DNA of 64,000 nucleotides from an uncultured Clostridia bacterium (GCA_934747385.1 CAKVGK010000001.1:372001-436000); one strand, 5' to 3'. Shown: positions 34,215 to 41,097, counted from the stretch's first letter. Program-made: numbers and translations. Notes: a model not told the origin generated them from the letters alone.

Positions 34215-34757
34215 TTACATATCTTTAGCATTGTTCAATTTAGCCAATTCTTGCTTTATTGCGCCTATCAAGTCAATTTGTGCAATGGTTAATTCGCGTT
34301 TTTCTTCCAAATATTCAATAATCTCATACGTGTCAAATACCAACTTTTGTTTTTTATCTTCTGACAGAGTTTTTGCATCAATCAAATTTGCAAGTCTGTC
34401 CGCCAGTTTTATGCAAAGTGAATAGTTTGACATGTCAATCATTTTATGCTTTAAATAATTGCCTTTACCAATCAATTGTGGCATATAAGACGCGGTGGTA
34501 ACCTCCATAACCATGCTTGCAACCATTTCGCCAAAATTGTCTTCAAGTTCGCGATAAGAAGTGTAAGTGTCTTCCAACGTGTCATGCAATAAAGCTGCAG
34601 CAACAATGGCATCAATATTTCTAGATTTCTTATATTTTTTTAACAAATCTGCAACCAAAATCGGATGATTAATATAAGGTGTAACCCCATCTGCACGGGT
34701 TTGCCCTGCATGTTTTTTTGTTGCAAAATTTAAAACATAATCATAATCTAAATTCAT
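34215..34757 (-). CDS. Stand-alone HD hydrolase of the RelA/SpoT (MESH1-like) type
   Basis: The 180-residue protein is only the hydrolase part of the RelA/SpoT family. The motifs are RADGVTPYINHP (about 21-32), AALLHDTLEDT (53-63), an E..N.G..VA..V.EVT stretch, and IKLADRLANL (about 115-124). These supply the metal and nucleotide contacts of (p)ppGpp 3'-pyrophosphohydrolases, but no synthetase or regulatory domain follows. It probably degrades (p)ppGpp or a related nucleotide. AAGGAG precedes the ATG. Confidence 0.85.
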   Translation of the reverse strand: MNLDYDYVLNFATKKHAGQTRADGVTPYINHPILVADLLKKYKKSRNIDAIVAAALLHDTLEDTYTSYRELEDNFGEMVASMVMEVTTASYMPQLIGKGNYLKHKMIDMSNYSLCIKLADRLANLIDAKTLSEDKKQKLVFDTYEIIEYLEEKRELTIAQIDLIGAIKQELAKLNNAKDM

Positions 34758-35103
34758 CTGTTCTCCTTATTTGCAAAATTTTAAAATCATTACCTAAGAA
34801 AAATATATCCAAAGACAGTTATCCTCTTTTGGAAAAGTAGTCATGAAGGAAAAACTTTTTAAGGTTGTCCTATATAAACAATAGAATCAATCAAAAGGCT
34901 TTGAGTCGCAAATTTATGCAGTAACCAAGCAAAAGATTGTATTTTATTGTTAGCCCTTCAATCCTCTGGATTGACGGTCCATGTCTTCTCGTCAAAACTC
35001 TCGCTTTTGCGGATTTGCTTGACGCAAATGCTCGCCTTTTGCTCGGTTTTTCCTCTTCCCTTCCGCAAACAAGTTGCGGTGGGAACCCTATGTTGTCTCA
35101 GCC
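34758..35103. other. Spacer with a 38-bp direct repeat and a hairpin cassette
   Basis: No gene is supported. It carries a perfect duplicate of the 3' end of the downstream-facing 88-aa gene (34951-34988) and a cassette (about 34989-35095, minus strand) resembling repeats near 38482. Open frames across it are interrupted copies, not genes. Confidence 0.55.
34951..34988. repeat. 38-bp direct repeat, copy A
   Basis: Identical over 38 bp to 35105-35142, which is the 3' end of the 88-aa gene. The copies are 154 bp apart (start to start). Confidence 0.9.
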
Positions 35104-35370
35104 CTAGCCCTTCAATCCTCTGGATTGACGGTCCATGTCTTCGACAACGATGTCGTAAATTTCGCCAAGAGTTGAACAATATTTAAGCACATCCCAAGGT
35201 TCGTTTGTGTGGAAGTGAATTTTTATTGTTTCACTATATTTACCCAATCCGTCACCAACAGCAATGAGACAATCTCCTTTAAAATTTTTCAAAAAATAAT
35301 CTCTAACAGCGTCTTCTTCCAAATTTTCGCCTGAGATTAAAAGTTGTGTATCGTATCTAAATTCGATCAT
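35104..35370 (-). CDS. Stand-alone domain resembling the C-terminus of fatty-acid kinase FakA (DAK2/YloV)
   Basis: The 88 residues match the pattern of the last domain of FakA/YloV proteins: FRYDTQLLISGENL at the start, a CLIAVGDG strand, IKIHFHTNEPWDVLKY (about 49-64) and DIVVEDMDRQS near the end. In FakA this lies after the DAK2 kinase and middle domains, which are absent here. AGGAG precedes the ATG, so the gene looks like a real short ORF rather than a simple truncation. It could still be the remnant of a larger gene. The 3' end is duplicated downstream. Confidence 0.55.
   Translation of the reverse strand: MIEFRYDTQLLISGENLEEDAVRDYFLKNFKGDCLIAVGDGLGKYSETIKIHFHTNEPWDVLKYCSTLGEIYDIVVEDMDRQSRGLKG
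35105..35142. repeat. 38-bp direct repeat, copy B (inside the 88-aa gene)
   Basis: This copy encodes the last residues of the 88-aa gene. It is identical to copy A at 34951-34988. Confidence 0.9.
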
Positions 35371-35444
35371 AAAAAACTCCTAAAAATACATTTTTATGTC
35401 CTTATTATGAAATAAACCCAAAAAAAAGTAAAGCGTTTTGCACC

Positions 35445-35777
35445 TTAACTTATTTTTAACACAAGATGGGCTTTCCTATCTTCCAACAAAAGTTTGCCAT
35501 TGTTTTTAACAATAATATTTATTGCATTTGTGTTGTTTTTTTCAATGTTAAACTTCAAATCTTGCACATTTTTTTGTTTAAATATTTTAACCATCTCTGC
35601 AAACAAATATGAGCCATATCCGTTGCTGCGGTGCTCTGGATTGATAAAAACATAAATATTGTTATCCTTTACATTAAAATCAACTGTTGCGTAGCCCAAT
35701 TGGGCAACATCGTTTTGCAAAAGGTAAGTTTCAATTTGCTTTTCGCCAGTTTGCTTTCTAACTATTTTAAAATTCAT
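35445..35777 (-). CDS. GNAT-family N-acetyltransferase
   Basis: This 110-residue protein has the short GNAT core. INPEHRSNGYGSYLFAEMV (about 53-71) provides the acetyl-CoA-binding R-x-x-G-x-G/A loop, followed by LKFNIEKNNTNAI. The substrate is unknown. The ATG at 35777 has GGGAGG immediately upstream and overlaps the end of the preceding gene by 11 bp, so the two are probably co-translated. An upstream start that adds 21 codons would overlap the preceding gene more deeply and is less likely. Confidence 0.75.
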   Translation of the reverse strand: MNFKIVRKQTGEKQIETYLLQNDVAQLGYATVDFNVKDNNIYVFINPEHRSNGYGSYLFAEMVKIFKQKNVQDLKFNIEKNNTNAINIIVKNNGKLLLEDRKAHLVLKIS

Positions 35778-36114
35778 ACTCCTCCCACTTATCAACCAAA
35801 TGCAAATTGGTGTTGTCAACAAATTCTCTAAACGACTCAACTTTGTTCATTTCAATCATACTAATTGATCTTCTTTGATATCCAGTGCCTTGTTCATTAA
35901 AAAAGTAATTCATGTTTTTACAAAGGTTGTTTTCAAGGTTATAACACATGTAATCAAACCCCAAAATGTTGACAACAGAAACTTTTTTAAACTCTCTTTC
36001 TCCTGTTATGTAGCAAAAATAAAGGATTGGATTAATTTCTTCCTTTGTTTTAATTTTAAACTTTATGTTTGGATTATATTTAAAGTAAAAAACTCGTAAC
36101 TCTTGACAAGTCAA
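35767..36114 (-). CDS. Hypothetical protein, about 115 aa, upstream of the GNAT gene
   Basis: This protein is unrecognised. It is aromatic-rich with no clear motif. The frame starts at a TTG (36114) without a ribosome binding site, in a region that also holds a promoter for the opposite strand, so the true start may lie downstream and the protein may be shorter. The stop overlaps the GNAT start by 11 bp. Its continuity and coupling argue for a real gene. Confidence 0.45.
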   Translation of the reverse strand: MTCQELRVFYFKYNPNIKFKIKTKEEINPILYFCYITGEREFKKVSVVNILGFDYMCYNLENNLCKNMNYFFNEQGTGYQRRSISMIEMNKVESFREFVDNTNLHLVDKWEEYEF

Positions 36115-36131
36115 CCAAAGTGTGTTATTAT
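36103..36131 (+). promoter_or_regulatory. Promoter of the DUF84 NTPase gene
   Basis: TTGACA (36103-36108) and TATTAT (36126-36131) are separated by 17 bp. Transcription would begin near 36138, leaving a leader of about 190 nt before the ATG at 36331. Confidence 0.55.
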
Positions 36132-36330
36132 ATTAACAGAATCCCTTTCGACCATTCCGGATTTGTTTATATGGGAATATTGAAAAATCTTCTTATGAAT
36201 GGCATTAATAATGCAATAAAATTTTGCTGTGTTATTATTGCCTATGCGCTCAATGTGCAAATTTAAGAAGGTTTTTTTGTTAACCATTGCCTGCATAGAA
36301 CAAAACAGCAACAAAAAAAGGAGAATTTAT

Positions 36331-36873
36331 ATGAAAGTTATTATTGGAACACAAAATCCAGGCAAAATTGAAGGGGCTCGACGTGCCTTATCTCAATTTT
36401 TTGATGATGTTGAAATTGTTGGTGTAAAAGTGCCTTCACAAGTGGCAGACCAACCTGTTAATCGCGACACTTTTTTGGGTGCGGACAATCGCGTTAAAAA
36501 TCTTATTGAATACGCAAAACAAAACAATTTAAAAGCAGACCTTTTTATGGCTGTGGAATCTGGAATAACAAACGAACTAGGCAGTTGGTTAATCACAAAT
36601 ATTGCTGTTGTGGCTGACGCCTGTGGGCACAAAAGTGTTGGCACAAGTGCAAGTTTTCCTGTCCCTAAAAAATATGTTAATGATATTATCAGTTTAACTT
36701 TGGGCACAGTTATGGACGGCATTTTTGAAAAAACAGACTTGCGTAGCAGCACTGGCGGAATTGGCTTGCTAACTCACGAAAATATCACCCGCATTGATTT
36801 AAACTATCAAGCATTCACCATGGCATTAACAAGTTTTGTTAATGACGATATTTGGCAAGACCAATTAGATTAA
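36331..36873 (+). CDS. Inosine/xanthosine triphosphatase (DUF84/YjjX family)
   Basis: This enzyme removes non-canonical purine nucleoside triphosphates such as ITP and XTP. The N-terminal GTQNPGKIEGARRAL (about 5-19) and the following PVNRDTFLGADNR segment match the family. AVESGI (about 73-78) and the DLRSSTGGIGLLTHE stretch (about 134-148) complete the active site. The length of 180 residues is standard. The ATG at 36331 has AAGGAG 7 nt upstream. It is single, with a long leader and a convergent spacer of repeats downstream. Confidence 0.85.
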   Translation: MKVIIGTQNPGKIEGARRALSQFFDDVEIVGVKVPSQVADQPVNRDTFLGADNRVKNLIEYAKQNNLKADLFMAVESGITNELGSWLITNIAVVADACGHKSVGTSASFPVPKKYVNDIISLTLGTVMDGIFEKTDLRSSTGGIGLLTHENITRIDLNYQAFTMALTSFVNDDIWQDQLD

Positions 36874-37253
36874 TTTATAGCAAAACCTTCTTTAAATTTC
36901 ACAAAAAGTGAACAAAAAGTCAGCACATTATGCTGGCTTTTTTGTTGTGTTTATATTAAATTTATTGTCATTACCCAAAAACTCAACTTTCTTAAAATTT
37001 GATACATTCAAATTCAACCGCGGGTTCAAATCTTTAAATTTAAAATATAGGGTTCCCACAAAGGCAACTCAGTGCCTTTGAATTGATTGACATTAAACAC
37101 TTAAAGATTTGTTTTTTACAAGTAAATAAATAATAAAAATGGGATCCCATAAAACGAATACTTTGAAAGAGAAACGAGAAAGCCAAGCAAAAGTGCAACA
37201 CTTTGTGTTTTTTTCTAAAAACACAAGTTGAATAAGCTTGTGCTTTCGAGTGG
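36874..37253. repeat. Spacer with repeat cassettes before tRNA-Leu
   Basis: No gene is visible. Two related segments are present: 37047-37100 (ATAGGGTTCCCAC followed by an AAAGGCA/TGCCTTT hairpin) and 37139-37253 (GGGATCCCAT, then AACGAGAAAGCCAAGC, a GCAACACTTTGTG block and the tRNA-Leu terminator). The second is shared with the cassette before tRNA-Ser. Confidence 0.6.
37218..37246 (-). terminator. Terminator of tRNA-Leu
   Basis: ACACAAGTT and GCTTGTGCT form an imperfect hairpin followed by T residues on the minus strand. The same hairpin ends tRNA-Ser and tRNA-Arg. Confidence 0.65.
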
Positions 37254-37339
37254 TGGTGCGGTTAACAGGATTTGAACCTGCAAGAGATTGCTCTCACTAG
37301 TACCTGAAACTAGCGCGTCTGCCATTCCGCCATAACCGC
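37254..37339 (-). tRNA. tRNA-Leu (anticodon CAG)
   Basis: This is an 86-nt cloverleaf. The acceptor GCGGTTA pairs with TAACCGC, followed by discriminator A and an encoded CCA. The anticodon arm CTAGT-TTCAGGT-ACTAG gives anticodon CAG. A long variable arm typical of tRNA-Leu (GAGAGCAATCTCT) is present, and the T-loop is GTTCAAATC. A second CCA follows the first in the genome. Confidence 0.95.
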
Positions 37340-37520
37340 ATGTTATTATTGTAACATATTTTTACATAATTGAAAATAGAATTATTAAATTTTTACTAAA
37401 CAATTTTCTTTTATCGTTGTTCGTAACAACGACTCATATTTTCTATTCTTCTAGTATCTTAAGATAAAATTTGCAACAAAAAAAGCTAACATAAGTCAGC
37501 CTTTTTGTTTACAAAGATTT

Positions 37521-38081
37521 TTATTTTTTCCTTGCCAAATAAGCGTCTGCACCACCGCAAGCAACAGCCAACAATATAAGATAGTTGCCAACGCTTGTAA
37601 CAGTTTTGCCAGAAACAAAGCCACCAATTTCAACAGTGGTGAATTTTCCAGCAACAACAAAACCGCAGATGAATGCAACAATAGCAAGAGCAACAAGTGC
37701 AATGCTTAAAATTGTGTTAACCAGTTTAAATCTAAAGCCAAACACTCTCAAAACTGCAAAAACAATAATTGCTGCACTAACAACAACTGCCAAGAAATAC
37801 GTCCAGCAGAAAAGCCCAGTAACAAAGCCTGCATCGTCACTGTTTTTCAAACGGATAAGAGCATTTGCTCCGTTAGACAAATCTGTCGAGGTTTCGCCTT
37901 TAAAAACCGCTGTTATAACGTCAACACCTTTAATATGACTTGTGCTTGTGCTTCCCAAAACTGTTGCTTTTGAAGTAAACACAGGCATAAACAATGTGCA
38001 AACTGTAACAACTGCCAACACGATTACAACAATTGCTAACAAAAGGTTAATCATATTCTTTTTTGATTTTTTCTTTGCCAT
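37521..38081 (-). CDS. Small multi-pass membrane protein, 186 aa
   Basis: This protein is unrecognised. A very basic N-terminus (KKKSKK) precedes four predicted transmembrane helices at about residues 11-33, 89-108, 119-142 and 163-180, with an extracytoplasmic loop between helices 1 and 2. AAGGAGAGG precedes the ATG. It lies between tRNA genes in the repeat-rich region. Confidence 0.6.
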   Translation of the reverse strand: MAKKKSKKNMINLLLAIVVIVLAVVTVCTLFMPVFTSKATVLGSTSTSHIKGVDVITAVFKGETSTDLSNGANALIRLKNSDDAGFVTGLFCWTYFLAVVVSAAIIVFAVLRVFGFRFKLVNTILSIALVALAIVAFICGFVVAGKFTTVEIGGFVSGKTVTSVGNYLILLAVACGGADAYLARKK

Positions 38082-38180
38082 TTTTCCTCTCCTTTTCTAT
38101 TGATATGTTAATAGTTTTATATTGTCAAAGTCAAGCAAAAATTTAAAATTTCCAAAAATAACTATTTTACATTTTTCAAA

Positions 38181-38312
38181 GGTAACATAGAATCAAGAAC
38201 AGGTGTTGTGACAAAAACTCAAGACACTCAATTTGGTTATGTAACTACTTCAACTAATCCTTTTAAACCTTTAGTTTTTTTGTCGGTTATTTTTAAATCA
38301 AAATCTATTTAA
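38181..38312 (+). pseudogene. Decayed fragment related to the giant surface protein
   Basis: Over 94 nt (38181-38274) this matches 10743-10836 of the giant gene (minus strand) with about nine or ten differences. The translated region GNIESRT then VTKTQD and TTSTNP is shared. The match is in frame for about 31 codons and then diverges, reaching a stop at 38310-38312. There is no start codon or ribosome binding site, so it is a dead partial copy, either of this gene or of a lost paralogue. Confidence 0.85.
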
Positions 38313-38361
38313 TATGCAATTGTTTAAAAAAACAACCCGACCAATAAGTCAAGTTTAGTTA

Positions 38362-38477
38362 ATTGGAACCCCACAAAGCCAAACGAAGTGGGTTTGAAAG
38401 GGAAACGAGAAATTTAAGCACAGGGGCAACACTTTATGTTTTTAACAAAAAAACACAAGTTATTAAAACTTGTGCTT
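38362..38477. repeat. Repeat cassette, orphan copy without a tRNA
   Basis: The order GGAACCCCACAAAGCCAAAC, GGGAAACGAGAAA, GCAACACTTTATG and AACACAAGTT/AACTTGTG is the same as in the cassette before tRNA-Ser, but no tRNA follows. This may be where one was lost. Confidence 0.65.
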
Positions 38478-38536
38478 AACATATAGGGCTCCCTCCACAA
38501 CTTGCTTGTGGAATGGACAAGAAAAGCCGAGCACAG

Positions 38537-38659
38537 TCAATGGGGTCCCCACAAAGCCAAACGAAGCGGGTTTGAAGGGGAAACGAGAAAGCCAAGTGAT
38601 GGGCAACACTTTGTGTTTTTGAAAAAAACACAAGTTGCTTAAACTTGTGCTTTCGAGTT
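38537..38659. repeat. Repeat cassette abutting tRNA-Ser
   Basis: It starts with GGGGTCCCCACAAAGCC and contains GGGGAAACGAGAAAGCCAAG, then GCAACACTTTGTG and the terminator hairpin of tRNA-Ser. It is closely similar to 38362-38477 and, in its second half, to 37139-37253. Confidence 0.7.
38625..38652 (-). terminator. Terminator of tRNA-Ser
   Basis: AACACAAGTT and AACTTGTGCT pair in a hairpin followed by T residues on the minus strand, directly after the CCA end. Confidence 0.7.
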
Positions 38660-38748
38660 GTGGCGCAGAGAGGGGGATTTGAACCCCCGAAGGCTTTCAC
38701 CTTATCGCTTTTCGAGAGCGACACGTTCAACCACTCCGACATCTCTGC
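38660..38748 (-). tRNA. tRNA-Ser (anticodon CGA)
   Basis: This is an 89-nt cloverleaf. The acceptor GCAGAGA pairs with TCTCTGC, then discriminator G and an encoded CCA. The anticodon stem TCGCT-CTCGAAA-AGCGA gives anticodon CGA. A long variable arm and the T-arm GGGGGTTCAAATCCCCC are intact. Confidence 0.95.
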
Positions 38749-38884
38749 AAATAAGATTTGAGTAACGATTTTATTATAAAATAATAGCAGAGATTTGTAA
38801 AGGAGAATAATAAACAAGATTTTATATTTTTTGTTATATTTGGGATTAATTGTTTTAAAGTTTTCCACACAAAACAACAAATTT

Positions 38885-38893
38885 TGTGGATAA
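38885..38893 (-). promoter_or_regulatory. DnaA box
   Basis: The sequence is TTATCCACA on the minus strand, a perfect consensus. It lies downstream of dnaN. Confidence 0.6.
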
Positions 38894-39199
38894 CTTTTTT
38901 AAAAAAACAAAATTTACCAAACAATCTGGTAGCTTAAAATGTTACGTATAAAAAGCCAAATTTATGGCTGTAAGTAGTTATACTTTTTTGTTGCTTTATT
39001 CTACCACTTTCTTGTGTCCTTTGAGTTTGTGTTTGCTATTATTTAATTTATTTAGTAATCCTCTTGTTCTTGTGTTCCCTTCGGAGCCCTAAAAAAATAA
39101 TTGTTTTTAGGGGTGGTTGATGGGAAATGTTGGTACGATTTTATGAGTACCAAAAGATAGTTTTTAATAACTATCAAAATAATATTCAAAAACAAAAAT

Positions 39200-39235
39200 T
39201 AAAAAGTACCACCATAAAAATATAGTGATACTTCT
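39200..39235 (-). terminator. Terminator of dnaN
   Basis: AAGTACCAC (39204-39212) and GTGATACTT (39225-39233) pair with one G-U. The minus strand continues into a T run. Confidence 0.65.
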
Positions 39236-39256
39236 TTTGTTTAAATTTTAAAAACT

Positions 39257-40354
39257 CTATCTTGATTTAACTGGTAAAATAAGGAAAGTGAAATCATCAC
39301 CTTCGCAAGGTGTAATTATACATGGTTGAATTGCACTGTTAAGTTTAATTTTAACATAAGGGTTGTCAATCACACGCAAGCAATCACTGAAATATTTTGA
39401 GTTAAAGGAAATTGTTAAATCTCCACCTTTAACACCAACAGTAATATTCTCTTTTGTGTTGCCAATTTCACTATTTGAAGTGAGCATTAGGTTCTTTTCT
39501 TTAATGTCAAATTTAACCAAATTATTTTTATCAATGCGGCTCAAAACACTGGCGCGATCAATAGCGTCTTCAAGTTGTTCTTTATTGATTGTAACAACCG
39601 TTCCAAAATCCTTTGGAACAATTTGTTTATAATTGATAAATTGACCATCAATCAAATGATTGATGATGATTGTGTCGCCCAAATCAACCATAATATTGTT
39701 TGAATGAACATAAACTTTAACAGTCCCCTCACCGTCAAGCATACGAATAATTTCGTACAAATTTTTGCCAGGAACAATAATTTTAAAATCGTCTGTTGAC
39801 ATAACAAGTTGTTTGTTTGCAATAGACAAGCGGCAACCATCCACAGCCACTGCGCGAATGCCAGTTCCAGTTGTTTCAATCAAAATACCCTTCAAAATCG
39901 GACGGCTATCATCTTGAGCCACTGCATAATAAACGTTGTTAATAAGAGAGCGGAAATCTTCCTTGTTAATTTCAAAGAAATTATTCTTTTCCACTTCTTT
40001 CAAACTTGGAAATTCGCTAACTTCCATACATTGCAAAACGCCTTCGCTGTCTGTATACGAAATTTTAAGTTGATTTCGCTCGTTAAGTTCACACTCAATT
40101 TGTTCATTTGTAAGTTTTTTAATATATTCGCCAAACAATCTGCCAGGAACGACGGTTTCACCCGCGCTTACAACCTCTGCTCTAATTGTTTTTTCAATAC
40201 TAATTTCAAGGTCAGTGGCTGACAACACCAATTTGTCGTCCCCACATACCATTTTAATCCCTTCAAGAATTTGACTGGTTGTTTTGCCACTAATAGCTTT
40301 TGAAACAACACTAATTGCTTCACTCAATTCAAGTCCATCACATCTAAACTGCAT
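39257..40354 (-). CDS. dnaN: DNA polymerase III beta subunit (sliding clamp)
   Basis: This 365-residue sliding clamp tethers the replicative polymerase to DNA. Three repeats of the clamp fold are visible: the first ends near residue 120, the second contains DDSRPILKGILIE (about 142-154), and the third ends in the conserved LPVKSR tail. AGGAG precedes the ATG. The gene is on the minus strand, divergent from dnaA across the oriC spacer, whereas in most Firmicutes it follows dnaA on the same strand. Confidence 0.96.
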   Translation of the reverse strand: MQFRCDGLELSEAISVVSKAISGKTTSQILEGIKMVCGDDKLVLSATDLEISIEKTIRAEVVSAGETVVPGRLFGEYIKKLTNEQIECELNERNQLKISYTDSEGVLQCMEVSEFPSLKEVEKNNFFEINKEDFRSLINNVYYAVAQDDSRPILKGILIETTGTGIRAVAVDGCRLSIANKQLVMSTDDFKIIVPGKNLYEIIRMLDGEGTVKVYVHSNNIMVDLGDTIIINHLIDGQFINYKQIVPKDFGTVVTINKEQLEDAIDRASVLSRIDKNNLVKFDIKEKNLMLTSNSEIGNTKENITVGVKGGDLTISFNSKYFSDCLRVIDNPYVKIKLNSAIQPCIITPCEGDDFTFLILPVKSR

Positions 40355-40467
40355 AATTTCTCCTTTTAATGTGCCAAAACCGTTTGAAATCTAAGTTTTA
40401 TATCTAAAGATATAACCCCTATTAGCTCAAATTCTTTGCGATTTGTAAGCCGATAATCAATACCAAC

Positions 40468-40496
40468 ATATTAGCAGACAAAACTGAATATGTCAA
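40468..40496 (-). promoter_or_regulatory. dnaN promoter
   Basis: On the minus strand TTGACA (40491-40496) and TAATAT (40468-40473) are separated by 17 bp. The leader of about 105 nt contains a palindrome, TTATATCT/AGATATAA, at 40398-40415. Confidence 0.65.
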
Positions 40497-40513
40497 CCAA
40501 AAATGTCAGTAAA

Positions 40514-40520
40514 TGTCGAA
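40514..40520 (+). promoter_or_regulatory. Spo0A box in oriC, copy 1
   Basis: This is an exact TGTCGAA. Spo0A is known to bind such boxes at the origin of Bacillus subtilis. Confidence 0.5.
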
Positions 40521-40648
40521 TTTTTTTGTCTTTATTTACTTATAATTAAGTTAATTTTAAGAGTATTTCACACGCTCACCCAGACGCTGTTTTTTATAAA
40601 AATTTTTAAGTTTTTTGGTAGTGATTTTTTTATTAGGCAATGTGCAAA

Positions 40649-40657
40649 TGTGGATAA
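40649..40657 (-). promoter_or_regulatory. DnaA box
   Basis: The sequence is TTATCCACA on the minus strand, a perfect consensus. Four near-consensus boxes follow within 130 bp. Confidence 0.75.
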
Positions 40658-40685
40658 CTTTGACCTACCACAACATTTAGTGTGT

Positions 40686-40692
40686 TTCGACA
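40686..40692 (-). promoter_or_regulatory. Spo0A box in oriC, copy 2
   Basis: This is an exact TGTCGAA on the minus strand, placed between two DnaA boxes. Confidence 0.5.
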
Positions 40693-40756
40693 AGAAACAA
40701 CAAAATACTCCACAATTTTTTTCCACATTTTTTGTGCACAACTATGTGAAAAAGGC

Positions 40757-40765
40757 TGTGTATAA
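40757..40765 (-). promoter_or_regulatory. DnaA box
   Basis: The sequence is TTATACACA on the minus strand, which fits the TTATNCACA consensus. Confidence 0.65.
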
Positions 40766-40847
40766 CAAAAAAATCTATGTGGACAACCCTTCTAAACCCC
40801 TATTTTTTAGGCGAAAATCACCATTTTAAGCTCTTTTCTTTTAAGAT

Positions 40848-41097
40848 AACTTAAAATTAAATTTCCGCTCATGCGCAAACTAATAAAAAGTAAAATTTTA
40901 TTTAAGTTCAGGCGCTATATGTGTGCATTTGTTTATATTTTATTTTTTTTAATTTAAGTTTACGCGCAAACTTAAATTAGGTTTTTACATATAATATATA
41001 CGCATACGCGCGTGAACTTAAATTTTAGTTAACTTGTTTTTTAGTATAATAAATTTTAATCTATATTTAAAAAAAAATTAATTACGCAAACTTAAAT
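40848..41097. repeat. Array of AAACTTAAAT-type repeats in oriC
   Basis: At least six copies or partial copies of a GCGCAAACTTAAAT-like unit occur in both orientations: 40848-40857 (partial), 40873-40884 (partial), 40900-40915 (inverted), 40952-40977 (two copies head to head), 41007-41023 and 41084-41097. The pair at 40952-40977 forms a perfect 10-bp-arm palindrome around ACGCGC. The array lies between the DnaA boxes and dnaA. Confidence 0.7.

Larger units (their letters stand above)
38082..38659. other. Repeat-rich spacer with a decayed surface-gene fragment
   Basis: No intact gene is visible. In order it holds a fragment homologous to the giant surface gene (38181-38312), a repeat cassette (38362-38477), a short related segment (38482-38535) and a second cassette (38537-38659) that abuts tRNA-Ser. 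Confidence 0.7.
38749..39256. other. Spacer between tRNA-Ser and dnaN with DnaA boxes
   Basis: No gene is visible. It holds a perfect DnaA box on the minus strand (TGTGGATAA, 38885-38893), a one-mismatch box at 38861-38869, a half palindromic element near 39072, two hairpins near 39132-39178 (TTGGTAC/GTACCAA and GATAGTT/AACTATC), and the dnaN terminator. It may be a second DnaA-binding cluster of the origin. Confidence 0.5.

Noticed and set aside
34947..35186. Open frames on both strands in the repeat region downstream of the FakA-like gene
   Set aside because: They consist of the 38-bp repeat and the hairpin cassette between the copies, with no ribosome binding site or recognisable protein.
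36171..36266. 31-codon upstream reading frame in the leader of the DUF84 gene
   Set aside because: It has only a weak GGA element before the ATG and no conserved sequence; it could be chance.
36111..36314. Minus-strand open frame of 67 codons
   Set aside because: It lies within the leader of the opposite-strand DUF84 gene and has no ribosome binding site or similarity.
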